Below are positions 1 to 8,575 of a stretch of 37,677 nucleotides of DNA, one piece after another. The notes beneath the pieces were generated by a model, which saw nothing but the letters and a program-made list of their open reading frames with translations, was not told where the DNA came from and did no database searches. The translations under genes and the position numbers were made by a program. The DNA comes from Deltaproteobacteria bacterium (GTDB lineage: Bacteria; Desulfobacterota; Binatia; Binatales; Binataceae), in assembly GCA_021799495.1 (NCBI GenBank), contig JAJZAI010000035.1:1-37677 (forward strand), written 5' to 3'. Numbering within the stretch: the stretch's first letter is position 1; each line of letters starts with the position of its first letter.

Positions 1-817
1 GCGCAAGGGTCTTGAAGTTGGATGAAGCGTAATCGAACGAATTTTCGACGGTCGCGTTGTGGCGATGATTCGAGCCTTGCGCGGCGGCCATGATGTAAGC
101 CGGCTTTTTGCGGGCGTCTTTCGCGCGATCCGCGGTGGTCAGAATCAGCGCGGCCGAGCCGTCGTTCTCCATGCAGCAGTCGTAGAGATGAAACGGCTCG
201 ACGATCCATCGCGACTTGTCATATTGCTCGCGCGTTAGCGGCCGGCCGTACATCACGGCGCGCGGATTGAACTGAGCGTGGTAGTAATCGGCCATCGCGA
301 CCGCCGCCAGCGGCTCCTGATTGATGCCGTACTGATGCATGAAGCGGCGGGTGCGCAGGGCGACCCATTGGGCGGGCACGTAAAGTCCATACGGAGCGGT
401 ATAGGCGGCGGTTCCGGAGACGTGATTCGTCACCGGCGCCTGGCCGAAGCGTCCGAACTGGCCCTGCGCCAAGGCGCGGAATACGACGCAATACTTGCTG
501 TAGCCGGCAGCGACCGCCGCGGCGGCGTTGCCGACCGCGCCTGAACCGCCGCCGCCGCCGCCGCCCCAGACCATCCCGGCGAAACCGAGATGCTTCAGGC
601 CGAGCGCGGTCGCCAGCCGCGACGCCTCATTGCGGTCGTCGGCATAGCCGGAGATTCCGTCGATATCGCGGACATCGATTCCGGCGTCGTCGGCGGCCTT
701 GATAATCGCTTCGCAGGCGAGGCGGAACTCCGCAACGGGCGCCTGTCCGCGCTTGTAATAAGCCGTCTCGCCGACGCCGATAATCGCGACCCTGTCCTTG
801 ACGGTATATTCGTTCAT
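1..817 (-). CDS. Thiolase-like (SCP-x/lipid-transfer type) acyl-CoA enzyme, 3' end cut by window
   Basis: About 272 N-terminal residues are visible; the reading frame stays open to the window edge, so the C-terminal half is missing. The product begins MNEYTVKDRVAIIGVGET, a start typical of thiolase-fold SCP-x/lipid-transfer proteins, and contains a glycine run followed by SGAVGNAAAAVAAG (about residues 85-105), the nucleophile-elbow region of thiolases. The usual Cys before SG is replaced by Gly. That is common in the non-condensing thiolase-like subfamily, including mycobacterial Ltp2-type retro-aldolases, which usually work with a DUF35 partner (known family behaviour, partner not seen here). 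The ATG at 817 has a GAGGTG ribosome site. It is the last gene in a minus-strand run after an LLM and a crotonase, which suggests acyl-CoA side-chain or ring-product processing. A true thiolase activity is unlikely without the Cys. Confidence 0.8.
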   Translation of the reverse strand, partial: MNEYTVKDRVAIIGVGETAYYKRGQAPVAEFRLACEAIIKAADDAGIDVRDIDGISGYADDRNEASRLATALGLKHLGFAGMVWGGGGGGGSGAVGNAAAAVAAGYSKYCVVFRALAQGQFGRFGQAPVTNHVSGTAAYTAPYGLYVPAQWVALRTRRFMHQYGINQEPLAAVAMADYYHAQFNPRAVMYGRPLTREQYDKSRWIVEPFHLYDCCMENDGSAALILTTADRAKDARKKPAYIMAAAQGSNHRHNATVENSFDYASSNFKTLA

Positions 818-869
818 CGACACCTCATGGTTGCCGTGTGGAATTGATCAAAATATCGAGCGCAAAGAT

Positions 870-912
870 GCCGCGATCGGCGCCCGGCAATTTACCGGAC
901 GCCGATCGCGGC
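870..912 (-). terminator. Strong hairpin after the LLM gene
   Basis: A 13-bp perfect stem (870-882 with 900-912) plus an inner CCGG/CCGG pairing lies between the stop of the minus-strand LLM gene and the start of the thiolase-like gene. On the minus strand it is followed by a short T-containing stretch (ATCTTT). It may end or attenuate transcription between the two genes. Confidence 0.5.
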
Positions 913-926
913 GTTTGAAATCAGCT

Positions 927-2042
927 TCAGCCCGGCCGGGCCGCCTCCGCGCCGGCGCCGTTCAACCGCCGATCCTGAAAATGCGGCAGGACTTCCTCGG
1001 CCAGCAGCCGCATCGATTTCAGCCACGGCGCCGGATCGTCGGCGTAGTCGAAACCGAACAGCAACAGCGTGCCGAAACCGCCCAGTTCCTCGTACATTTC
1101 GCCGAGCTTGCGCGTGACCGTCCGCGGCGAACCGACCAGCCATCCGTGATCGACCAGATATTCCGGCGTCACGTCCGAGTCGGGAATTTTTTCGTCGGGC
1201 TTGAGGAATTTGGTGAACTGGAAGTCGGCGAACAGCGGCAGCAGATACTCGCGCATCATGCGGCCCATCGCGCCCTTGACGCATCCGCGATAGGCCTCGT
1301 CGTCGGTATCGGCGACGAAGATTTCGCGCACGATTCGCCATTCGGAGCGGTCGGGCGTGCGTCCCGTCCGGCGCGCCCCCTCGACCACCGCGTCCCAATG
1401 GCTCGCGACGTAGGCGGTGCTCAGGTTGAGGCTGAGCGGAATGAAGCCGCGTTCGCCGGCCAGCTTGAGCGTGTCGGAATTGGGACTGAAACCGGCGATT
1501 CCGATCGGCGGATGAGGCTTCTGAAACGGCTTGAGATGATGCTTTAGTGTGCGCAGCATCGGATTCGGCACGCTGACCTTCCAATACTTGCCGTCGTATT
1601 CGAGACCGCCGTCGCTCGCCCAGGTTTTCAGCATGATATCGAGCGATTCGCGCGTCATGTCGCGGGTCTGGCCGCCGTAGCCGTCAACATGAAAAAGCTG
1701 CCAGTCGCTGGGCAGGCCGCTGGCGCCGATGCCGAGCATGTAGCGGCCCTGCGCCAAATGGTCCATGAAGGCGACCCGGCAGGCCAGCTCGGCGGGATGA
1801 TGATATGGCAGCAGATGCGCTCCGGGCGCGAGCTTGATTCGGCTGGTTTGCATCAGCGCCTGCGCGATCAAAAGGTCCGGCGCCGGATTCGGCTCCCACG
1901 GCGACGTGAAATGCTCGCCGATCCACGCCTCGCTGTAGCCAAGGCGGTCGGCGCTGCGAATAACTTCAAGGTCCCACTCCTGGCCGGCCTTGAAGCCGCG
2001 TTCTGGCGGATGGGAAGGCATCAGGAACACCCCAAGTTTCAT
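927..2042 (-). CDS. LLM-class flavin monooxygenase, diketocamphane/limonene monooxygenase-like
   Basis: A 371-residue luciferase-like monooxygenase (TIM barrel, reduced-flavin dependent, cytoplasmic). It starts MKLGVFLMP. The segment around residues 51-110 (NPAPDLLIAQALMQT, APGAHLLPYHHPAELA, GRYMLGIGA) and the C-terminal VGSPRTVTRKL ... DYADDPAPW segment resemble, from memory, the oxygenase component of 3,6-diketocamphane monooxygenase and LimB more than the F420-type LLMs elsewhere in this window. Those relatives are type II Baeyer-Villiger or epoxidising enzymes that use FMNH2 from a separate reductase. The ATG at 2042 is chosen because AAGGAG lies 8 bases upstream; the frame is open further 5' but would run into the next gene. 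It follows the 6-oxocamphor-hydrolase-like gene on the same strand, so a shared alicyclic substrate is inferred. No flavin reductase gene is nearby. Confidence 0.85.
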   Translation of the reverse strand: MKLGVFLMPSHPPERGFKAGQEWDLEVIRSADRLGYSEAWIGEHFTSPWEPNPAPDLLIAQALMQTSRIKLAPGAHLLPYHHPAELACRVAFMDHLAQGRYMLGIGASGLPSDWQLFHVDGYGGQTRDMTRESLDIMLKTWASDGGLEYDGKYWKVSVPNPMLRTLKHHLKPFQKPHPPIGIAGFSPNSDTLKLAGERGFIPLSLNLSTAYVASHWDAVVEGARRTGRTPDRSEWRIVREIFVADTDDEAYRGCVKGAMGRMMREYLLPLFADFQFTKFLKPDEKIPDSDVTPEYLVDHGWLVGSPRTVTRKLGEMYEELGGFGTLLLFGFDYADDPAPWLKSMRLLAEEVLPHFQDRRLNGAGAEAARPG

Positions 2043-2097
2043 TCCCCGCTCCTTTTGCGCGGCGACCCGTGACCATCCGCCGCTCGCGCCTTTTCTA

Positions 2098-2964
2098 TCA
2101 CGATTTCGACCGTTCGGGTCTATCGCCGGCGAGACGGTCGCGGCCGTCGGTCTTATCGCGCGTGCGCGCGCCCGGCCATGATTGGGCGGCGCCAAGGCCT
2201 TCGAGCGCCAACCCATAGCCAAGATTGTCGAGCATCAGTTTCTTGAGCTGCTGGGTCAGCGCGACGCGCGCGTAGCGGACCGCGAGCGCCGGCTTGATCG
2301 TGATTTGCCGCGCAAGCTCCCAGGCGCGCGCCACCAGCCGATCCTTCGGCATCACCTCGCTCACCACGCCGAGATCGAACGCTTCCTTCGCGGACAGCTT
2401 TTGCCCGGTCAGCAGGAAATAGCGGCCGCGGTTCGGTCCGAGCACGAGCGGCCAAACGACATGCACGCCGTCGCCCGGCACGATTCCGTTGGGAAAGTGC
2501 GGCGCATCCTGGAACGCCGCGTTTTCCGACGCGATCACGATGTCGCAGAGCACGGCGAGTTCCGCGTGAATCAGCGCGGGACCGTTCACCGCGGCGATCA
2601 TCGGAACCTCGATATTGAGATGGTTCATCAGCAGGTATTTGGCGTCGTTGTAGATATGGTCCCACGTCGTCGAGCGGACGCCGGCCGGCTGCGGCGCGCC
2701 GTCGCCCGTGATTTTGACGCCGCGTCCCTGCCCGCCGTCCACCTCGGCGCAGAATGCGTCGCCCGTGCCGGTGATAATCACGCAGCGGTTGTCGTGATCG
2801 CGCGCGACGTCGTTGAACGCGTACGACAATTCCTCGTGCGGACCCATGCCCCATTTCAATTCCCTGTCGTTCGTATGCAGCGTCATCTGCAGGATGCCGT
2901 CGCGCCGCTCCATCCTGATGTGCTTGTAGCGATTTGCGTAATCCTCGAACTTGTAGAGCGCCAT
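2098..2964 (-). CDS. 6-oxocamphor hydrolase-like crotonase-fold C-C hydrolase
   Basis: A 288-residue crotonase-superfamily protein. Residues 6-30 ([15 protein letters not shown]) and the block [14 protein letters not shown] (153-166) match my recollection of Rhodococcus 6-oxocamphor hydrolase. Its catalytic His122, His145, Asp154 and Glu244 align with His133, His156, Asp165 and Glu255 here, with spacings of 23, 9 and 90 residues preserved. That family carries out retro-Claisen cleavage of cyclic beta-diketones without CoA. The start at 2964 ([10 protein letters not shown]) has a GGGAG-type site upstream; an in-frame extension reaching 4002 only lies antisense to the neighbouring CoA-transferase gene and is not real. 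A short C-terminal tail rich in Arg/Asp is unlike the core. It is divergent from the IpdA-like gene at 3133 and probably co-transcribed with the LLM at 927-2042. Substrate unknown. Confidence 0.85.
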   Translation of the reverse strand: MALYKFEDYANRYKHIRMERRDGILQMTLHTNDRELKWGMGPHEELSYAFNDVARDHDNRCVIITGTGDAFCAEVDGGQGRGVKITGDGAPQPAGVRSTTWDHIYNDAKYLLMNHLNIEVPMIAAVNGPALIHAELAVLCDIVIASENAAFQDAPHFPNGIVPGDGVHVVWPLVLGPNRGRYFLLTGQKLSAKEAFDLGVVSEVMPKDRLVARAWELARQITIKPALAVRYARVALTQQLKKLMLDNLGYGLALEGLGAAQSWPGARTRDKTDGRDRLAGDRPERSKS

Positions 2965-3132
2965 GTCCGCCTGCTCCCTTCGCGAAATATCGGTTGGCGC
3001 GAGTTTACTAACGGCGGCGCGAAATCTCCAAGCGCCCGATGCGAACGCATTTAGCGCTTGCCGGCGCGCACGGTTTCGGCTCAAACTGGGGCGAATTTGC
3101 GGGCTTGCTGATTCAATTGAAAGGCGGCGGCG

Positions 3133-4011
3133 ATGAACACGCGGCGAAGGGAGCGCATTATCGACGAGGTCGCGGCGGGCGGCTGGATCGAAAACGGCAT
3201 GACCATCGCTATCGGCCAGCCGACCCCGATGGCGCTCGTGCGGCAGATTATCCGCCGGAGAGTCAAAGACCTCACGGTCGTCGACGCCGGCTTCTCGCTG
3301 GACCTGCTGATCGCCGCCGGATGCGTCCGCAAGGTCGTGAGCTACTACGCGGGCGGCGGCTTCGGCTATCCGGTCACGCCGATGTTCCGGCGCGCGGCGG
3401 AGCGCGGCGAAATCGAAGTGTGGGAATGCGAAGAGGGAATCCTGTGCGCGGGCCTGCAGGCCGCCGCCCAGGCGCTGCCGTTCCTGCCGTGGCGCGGCGC
3501 GGTTGGAACGTCGCTGCCCGAGATCAATCCGGACCTGAAGGCGTTCGCCGATCCGATTCGCGGCGAAACGCTGATCGCCGTGCCGCCGATCAAGCCCGAC
3601 GTGGCGATTCTGCATGCCGCGCACGCCGACGCATACGGCAACGTGCGCCATCTGGGCGGCCCCGGATGGATCGATCTGTTCATGTACCGCGCGGCCGATC
3701 GCACGATCGTGCAGGCCGAGCAAATCGTCCCGAACGAGGAGATTCGCGCGAATCCGTGGGCCACGACGATCGCCGCGGCGGACGCGATCGTGCGCGCGCC
3801 CTTCGGCGCCCATCCGTTTTACTCGCGCGGCTTCCACGTGCAGGACAACGAGCATTTGAAGGCCTACGCCGACGCCGCGCAAAGCGCCGCCGGCGGCGAT
3901 CGCAAGGCGCTCGACGGCTTCCTCGACCGTTACTGCCGCGAGCCGGCGACTCACGCCGATTATCTCGAGCGAATCGGAATCAGGCGGCTGCTTGGCCTGC
4001 ACGAATACTAA
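3133..4011 (+). CDS. CoA-transferase family subunit A, IpdA-like
   Basis: 292 residues, family I CoA-transferase alpha fold (glutaconate CoA-transferase A/IpdA type). Visible features include the [29 protein letters not shown] segment (in pieces, residues 74-102) and [15 protein letters not shown] near 161-175, which is typical of the family. In Mycobacterium, IpdAB is not a transferase but a hydrolase that opens the last steroid ring; an IpdA Glu is catalytic there, and Glu100/Glu101 here are candidates (inference). The ATG at 3133 has AAGGCGG just upstream. The partner subunit is at 4725, after an intervening membrane protein gene. The C-terminus ([13 protein letters not shown]) is the usual family ending. 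Confidence 0.85.
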   Translation: MNTRRRERIIDEVAAGGWIENGMTIAIGQPTPMALVRQIIRRRVKDLTVVDAGFSLDLLIAAGCVRKVVSYYAGGGFGYPVTPMFRRAAERGEIEVWECEEGILCAGLQAAAQALPFLPWRGAVGTSLPEINPDLKAFADPIRGETLIAVPPIKPDVAILHAAHADAYGNVRHLGGPGWIDLFMYRAADRTIVQAEQIVPNEEIRANPWATTIAAADAIVRAPFGAHPFYSRGFHVQDNEHLKAYADAAQSAAGGDRKALDGFLDRYCREPATHADYLERIGIRRLLGLHEY

Positions 4012-4061
4012 ATCGGCATCCGGATATCTGAAATAGTCAATGAAAGGATGATTGGCTATTT

Positions 4062-4709
4062 GTGGACAAGCATAATTCAGCCATGGCGCCAGTCTCCGCC
4101 GGTTCGCCCCGGCAAGGCAGCATCGCCACCAATTTCGGCGCGCTCGGATGGATCGTGTACTCGGCGCTGAGCATCCATGGATGGTGGATCGGCGGCGCGC
4201 TCGCCGGGCTCGCGGTGTTCGCGGCGATTCTCGCGCACGAATACAGCAGGGACGCGGTGAAGCTGATGGATTGCGTGGCGGCGGCGTTTTTCGCGTTCGC
4301 TGCGATCGTCACGGCGCTCGCCGGTCCGTGGCTGTTCCTGCGCTACAACATCTTGATGGTCTGGGGCGTTTTCGCGGTCGTGGCGTGGATCACCATTTTG
4401 ATCGGACGGCCGTTCACGCTTCAGTACGCGTATGAGCAGGCGCCGCCTGAAATCTGGGACCATCCGCTGTTCAGGCGGCTCAATGTGTTTCTGACTCTGG
4501 TCTGGTGCGGAATTTTAAGCGTCAACACGTTGTTCGGCTTCGCGGCGTTTCTGACCGGCCGGATTATCTCGCTCGGCCTGCTGATTCCGCTGGCGATTTT
4601 TATCGCCGGCCTCGTGTTCAGCCGGCTCTATCCGAAGCGGTTCGATGCGCAATTCGCGGCGGCCGCCGCTGCCGCGCCGGAGCCGTCACGCCATCTCAAC
4701 CCGCGTTAG
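4062..4709 (+). CDS. Polytopic membrane protein between the CoA-transferase subunits
   Basis: 215 residues from a GTG at 4062, or 208 from the in-frame ATG at 4083. A GAAAGGA stretch 13-14 bases before the GTG mildly favours it. There are about six hydrophobic segments (roughly residues 26-58 as two, 68-88, 92-112, 144-166, 170-190), and between segments four and five lies a conserved-looking loop, [22 protein letters not shown] do not recognise a named family; the loop is reminiscent of small septation-protein-A-like membrane proteins. It sits 50 bases after the A subunit and 15 bases before the B subunit, so it is almost surely co-transcribed with them. A role in substrate entry or membrane tethering is speculation. 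Confidence 0.75.
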   Translation: MDKHNSAMAPVSAGSPRQGSIATNFGALGWIVYSALSIHGWWIGGALAGLAVFAAILAHEYSRDAVKLMDCVAAAFFAFAAIVTALAGPWLFLRYNILMVWGVFAVVAWITILIGRPFTLQYAYEQAPPEIWDHPLFRRLNVFLTLVWCGILSVNTLFGFAAFLTGRIISLGLLIPLAIFIAGLVFSRLYPKRFDAQFAAAAAAAPEPSRHLNPR

Positions 4710-4724
4710 CCTGGGGATTCCACG

Positions 4725-5513
4725 ATGAACGAAAAATACTCGATCCCGGAACTGATGGCGGTGTTTCTCGCGCGCCAGCTCAACGACGGCGAGGTCCTGC
4801 GCGTCGGCGTCGCTTCGCCGGTGCCCGAAGCCGCGGTGCGGATGGCGCATCTGACGCACGGCCCGAATATGGAGCTGGTCTTGCTGGGCGCGCGCATGAA
4901 CGTCGCCCATCTGGAGACGATTCCGATGCCGGCCTACGGATGGGACCGCCGCGTCGTGCGCTGGGCCGAATCGTACAGCGACACCGGGCATCGCTTCGAC
5001 CGCGTGAAAGACTGGAGCAACCACGTTTTCTTCATCGGCGGCGTGCAGGTGGACGCCTATGGCAATACGAACCTGATCGGCGTCGGAAAAGATTACCGCA
5101 AGCTCAGGTTCCGCGGTCCCGGTTCGGTCGGCACGCCCACCTTGAGCACGCACGTCGGACGCTATTACATCGTTTTGAACAATCACAATCCGCGCGTGCT
5201 GGTCGAAAAATGCGACTATATCAGCGCCTTCGGATATGGCCGCGGCGGCGCGGACGCGCGTGCGAAGTTGGGAATTCCGGGCGGCGGGCCGCGGCTCTGC
5301 GTCACGCCGATGTGCGTTTTCGACTTTGACGAGGGCGCGAGCCGGATGCGCCTCGCCTCGGTGCATCCGGGAGTGACGCCCGAAGATGTTCGGAGCGCGA
5401 CCGGTTTCGAGCTGGAAATTCCCGAACATGTTCCGGCCACGCCGCCGCCCTCGGACGAGGAGTTGGCGACCCTTCGCACCCGCGTCGATTTGGCCGGACG
5501 GCTGCGGCGCTGA
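4725..5513 (+). CDS. CoA-transferase family subunit B, IpdB-like
   Basis: 262 residues, the beta partner of the family I CoA-transferase-like pair. Family marks include FFIGGVQVDAYGN (102-114), GGGGP-like loops and CVTPMCVFDF near the C-terminal third. At the place where true transferases carry the thioester-forming Glu (an E-S-G type motif after the first beta strands), this protein reads LVLLGARM (51-58), with no Glu. That loss is what distinguishes IpdB-like ring hydrolases from CoA-transferases (family knowledge from memory). The pair is therefore more likely to hydrolyse a C-C bond in a CoA-linked cyclic diketone than to move CoA. The start ATG at 4725 follows the membrane protein stop by 15 bases. 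Confidence 0.85.
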   Translation: MNEKYSIPELMAVFLARQLNDGEVLRVGVASPVPEAAVRMAHLTHGPNMELVLLGARMNVAHLETIPMPAYGWDRRVVRWAESYSDTGHRFDRVKDWSNHVFFIGGVQVDAYGNTNLIGVGKDYRKLRFRGPGSVGTPTLSTHVGRYYIVLNNHNPRVLVEKCDYISAFGYGRGGADARAKLGIPGGGPRLCVTPMCVFDFDEGASRMRLASVHPGVTPEDVRSATGFELEIPEHVPATPPPSDEELATLRTRVDLAGRLRR

Positions 5514-5525
5514 CGCGGCTTCGCG

Positions 5526-6266
5526 CTATCCCGGCACGTGCACGAAAACCGCGTGCCAGTAGGCGCGAAACCACGGCTGCGTGTTGCGCATCCCATACAC
5601 GCTGCCGATTACGTGCATCCCGTCGGGCTCTATCTGGCATTGCAGCTTGGTGATTTCATCCACCGGAAAGGTCAACCCGCTGAAATAACCGCGGCTGTGA
5701 TACTCGTCAAAATGCAGCAGCGCGCGCATCGTGGCGTAGGTCCGGCCGTCCGTCGAGATCACATCCATCGTTCCCTGCGCATTCGTGATCATGCGGTTGC
5801 GCCGGATGCCGGCCTCCGTGAATGTCATTTCAAACGGGCCATATCCGACGCGCTTGTAGCACATCCGATAGGTCTTGGGCGTCCAGTAACCGATCGGCGG
5901 CGCGCCCGGTAATCGTTCGATCGAATCGAGCACCGAAACCTCGCCCTCCCAGCATCCGCGAAACACCGCGGGCAATATCGGTTGCGCCGGCGGCGCGACC
6001 GCCTCCGGTGGCGTAGGAGGCGGGGGCGGGGGTGGAATCGGAGTCGGCGCCGGCGTCGGCTGCACCGGGACCGTCACGACATTGTGTTGCGGCGGCGTCG
6101 GCCGGGGCGTGGGACGGGGCCGGTAAGCCGGCGTCGGCTGGTTTTGCAATTCCGGAGCCGGAATCACGAACGAGTTCTGTGCGTACGCCGCCGTCGCGCA
6201 ATATCCCAAAATGGCGACAGTCAACCAAATCAGGCGCCGTCCGAAAGCCGATGAAATCCTTTTCAT
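5526..6266 (-). CDS. Secreted proline-rich hypothetical protein
   Basis: 246 residues with a clear N-terminal signal peptide (KR-rich start, hydrophobic core to about residue 24, likely cut after AYA at residue 29). Residues 33-100 are a low-complexity Pro/Thr/Gln linker with eight or more consecutive prolines. Residues 101-246 form a compact domain beginning VFRGCWEGEV and containing several aromatic and Cys residues. I do not recognise the domain. It converges with the IpdB-like gene, stopping 12 bases from it, and diverges from the SDR gene at 6358. Periplasmic or cell-surface location is inferred from the signal peptide; nothing ties it to the ring-cleavage genes except position. Confidence 0.75.
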   Translation of the reverse strand: MKRISSAFGRRLIWLTVAILGYCATAAYAQNSFVIPAPELQNQPTPAYRPRPTPRPTPPQHNVVTVPVQPTPAPTPIPPPPPPPTPPEAVAPPAQPILPAVFRGCWEGEVSVLDSIERLPGAPPIGYWTPKTYRMCYKRVGYGPFEMTFTEAGIRRNRMITNAQGTMDVISTDGRTYATMRALLHFDEYHSRGYFSGLTFPVDEITKLQCQIEPDGMHVIGSVYGMRNTQPWFRAYWHAVFVHVPG

Positions 6267-6357
6267 TCGCGAAAATTAAATGTTATTCGATTGCCGTAGA
6301 TAATTGCAGCATGATCGGCGCCGCCGAGCCACGGCGCCGCGAGGAAGGGAGATTATC

Positions 6358-7113
6358 GTGAGACTCGCCAACAAAATCGCGGTCGTAACCGGCGCCGGCT
6401 CCGGGATGGGCAAGGCCGCCGCCATGCTTTTCGCCAGGGAAGGCGCGCGCGTCGCCGCCGCCGATATCAACGAAGCGCAGGTCAAAGAGACCGCGGCCGA
6501 GATCGGCGCCGCGGGCGGCCATGCGATCGCGATTCGCGCCGACGTTTCAAAAAGCGAAGACGCCCGCCGCATGATCGACGAAACCGTCGCGAAATTCGGC
6601 CCGCCGAACATCGTGTATAACAACGCCGGCATCGAGGGCGATTCGAATTACGTCGCCAACATGACCGAAGAGCAGTTCGACCGCGTGATCGCGATCAACC
6701 TGCGCGGCGTATTCCTCGGCATGAAGTACGCGCTGCCGCACATGGTCAAAGCGGGCGGCGGCTCGATCATCAATCAGGCCTCGATCGCCGGGATGGTCGC
6801 GATCAAGGGCGGCGCCGCCTATTCGGCTTCCAAGGCCGGCGTGATCGCGCTCACCCGCGTCGCGGCGCTCGAATACGGCCGTTACAATATCCGCGTTAAC
6901 GCCATCTGCCCGGGCGCGATCGAAACGCCGATGGCCCAGCGGATACGCAAAGGCGAACCGCCGAAACAGCACGCTCTCAACCGCATCTCGGTGTTCGGCA
7001 GGATGGCCGAGGCGGACGAAATCGCGAAAGTCGCCCTGTTTCTGGCGAGCGACGACGCGTCGTTCGCGACCGGCGCGCCGTTCGTGATCGACGGCGGCTG
7101 GACCATAAGCTGA
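6358..7113 (+). CDS. SDR-family NAD(P)-dependent dehydrogenase
   Basis: 251 residues, a classical short-chain dehydrogenase/reductase. The nucleotide motif TGAGSGMG is at 11-18, NNAG at 88-91, catalytic Ser at 142, and YSASK (Tyr155, Lys159) is intact. PG and ET residues after strand 6 are in the usual place, and the C-terminal TGAPFVIDGGW is canonical. The GTG at 6358 is chosen because GGAAGGGAG lies 7-15 bases upstream and the protein then begins right at the first beta strand; the frame is open back to 6304 but lacks such support. It probably oxidises an alcohol or reduces a ketone for the pathway; an alcohol dehydrogenase step before retro-Claisen cleavage is a plausible inference. The LLM at 7151 follows 37 bases later. 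Confidence 0.9.
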   Translation: MRLANKIAVVTGAGSGMGKAAAMLFAREGARVAAADINEAQVKETAAEIGAAGGHAIAIRADVSKSEDARRMIDETVAKFGPPNIVYNNAGIEGDSNYVANMTEEQFDRVIAINLRGVFLGMKYALPHMVKAGGGSIINQASIAGMVAIKGGAAYSASKAGVIALTRVAALEYGRYNIRVNAICPGAIETPMAQRIRKGEPPKQHALNRISVFGRMAEADEIAKVALFLASDDASFATGAPFVIDGGWTIS

Positions 7114-7150
7114 ATCGCCGCGGATTGCGGCGCCGCGGCGCATCGATGCA

Positions 7151-8530
7151 ATGAAGACAATTCATCTCAACGCCTTCAATCAATGTTGCGCGGCGCTGCA
7201 ATCGTTCGGCCAGTTCCGCAATCCGCGCGATCGCACGTCGCAGGATTACAAGCGCCTGGGCCATTGGGTCGAACTGGCGCGGATGCTTGACGAGGCCGGC
7301 TTCGATTCGCTCTTTTTTGCCGACGTCCACGGCGTTTACGACATTTACAAAGGCAACGCCGAGACGGGCGTGCGTCACGCCGTACAGTTCCCCGGCAACG
7401 ATCCGACGGTGCTCTTTCCGGCGCTCGCGATGGCGACGCGGCGGCTCGGCTTTATCGCCACTTACAGCACTACTTACTATCCGCCGTTTCATACCGCGAA
7501 ACTGTTCTCGTCGCTCGATCACTTCACCGGCGGGCGCGTCGGCTGGAATATAGTCACTTCATATCTCGAAAGCGCCGCGCGCAACGGGTTGGGCGATCGC
7601 CTGCCTCACGACGAACGCTACGAGCGCGCCGAAGAGTACATGGAGGTGGTGTATAAACTCTGGGAGGCGAGCTGGGACGACGGCGCGATGGCGCGCGACG
7701 GCGCGCGCGATATGCATATCGATCCCGCGCGCGTCCATCCGATCGATTATCGCGGACGCTACTATTCCGTCGCCGGTCCGCATATGTGCGAGCCGTCTCC
7801 GCAGCGTACGCCCTTTCTGCTGCAGGCGGGGCAATCGGGCCGCGGCGTGCGTTTCGGCGCGCGCCACGGCGAGGCTATTTTCGTCACCTACCCGAACGTC
7901 GAGGCGGCGCGTCCCCGCGTCGCCCGCATCCGCGCCGCCGCCGCGGCCGAAGGCCGGGATCCGCGCCACCTCAAGCTGCTGGGCGGCCTTGCCGTGATCG
8001 TCGCTGAAACCGACGAAGAAGCCCGCGCGAAGGAAGCGCGGCTCCGTTCGTACGCCAGTCCGGAAGGCGGCCTTGCGCTGTTCGGCGGATGGACCGGCAT
8101 CGACCTTTCGCAATTCAGGGACGACGATCGCCTTGACCAGCTCGACTCCGAAGGCATCAAGGCGGCGGCGCGATGGTTCACCGCGGCCCATCCCGGCCGC
8201 ATCGCAACGCTTGCCGACGCGCGCGAGGAAATGAAACTTGCGAGCCTGATTCCGCTCGCCGTCGGCCGTCCCGAACGGGTCGCCGACGAAATCGAACGCT
8301 GGGCCGACGAGGCCGGCCTCGACGGCATCAACCTTGTGCCGATTTATCAGCCCGGAAGCTTCACCGATTTCATCGAACTTGTCGTGCCCGAATTGCGGCG
8401 CCGCGGCCGACTTCCAGAGCCGGTCCGCGATCTTACGCTGCGGGAAAGTTTCTTTGGCGCGGGCCATGCGCGCCTCGCCGCGGACCATCCGGGATGGCGC
8501 CTCGCGGGCGTCCAGCCGCCCGGTAAATAG
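7151..8530 (+). CDS. NtaA/SnaA/DszA-type FMN-dependent monooxygenase
   Basis: 459 residues, the long LLM type. It begins MKTIHLNAFNQCC and has the family blocks YYPPFHTAKLFSSLDHFTGGRVGWN (around 115-140, shown in part), NWGLG-like YLESAARN, the YERAEEYMEV segment, and PFLLQAGQSGRG near 222-233. Members (nitrilotriacetate, dibenzothiophene-sulfone and pristinamycin-synthase-like enzymes) use FMNH2 from a separate reductase to cleave C-N or C-S bonds or hydroxylate; the substrate cannot be predicted. It shares the strand with the SDR 37 bases upstream and is probably the distal gene of that unit. No good ribosome site precedes the ATG, which suggests coupling to upstream translation or a weak start. 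Confidence 0.9.
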   Translation: MKTIHLNAFNQCCAALQSFGQFRNPRDRTSQDYKRLGHWVELARMLDEAGFDSLFFADVHGVYDIYKGNAETGVRHAVQFPGNDPTVLFPALAMATRRLGFIATYSTTYYPPFHTAKLFSSLDHFTGGRVGWNIVTSYLESAARNGLGDRLPHDERYERAEEYMEVVYKLWEASWDDGAMARDGARDMHIDPARVHPIDYRGRYYSVAGPHMCEPSPQRTPFLLQAGQSGRGVRFGARHGEAIFVTYPNVEAARPRVARIRAAAAAEGRDPRHLKLLGGLAVIVAETDEEARAKEARLRSYASPEGGLALFGGWTGIDLSQFRDDDRLDQLDSEGIKAAARWFTAAHPGRIATLADAREEMKLASLIPLAVGRPERVADEIERWADEAGLDGINLVPIYQPGSFTDFIELVVPELRRRGRLPEPVRDLTLRESFFGAGHARLAADHPGWRLAGVQPPGK

Positions 8531-8575
8531 CCACTCGCAATTCGAACTTTTTTAATTCCGTCGCCGGATCGGCGC

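Noticed and set aside
2965-4002. N-terminal extension of the oxocamphor-hydrolase-like protein
   Set aside because: The extension lies antisense to the IpdA-like gene and has no domain features; the ATG at 2964 has a ribosome site and matches the family start.
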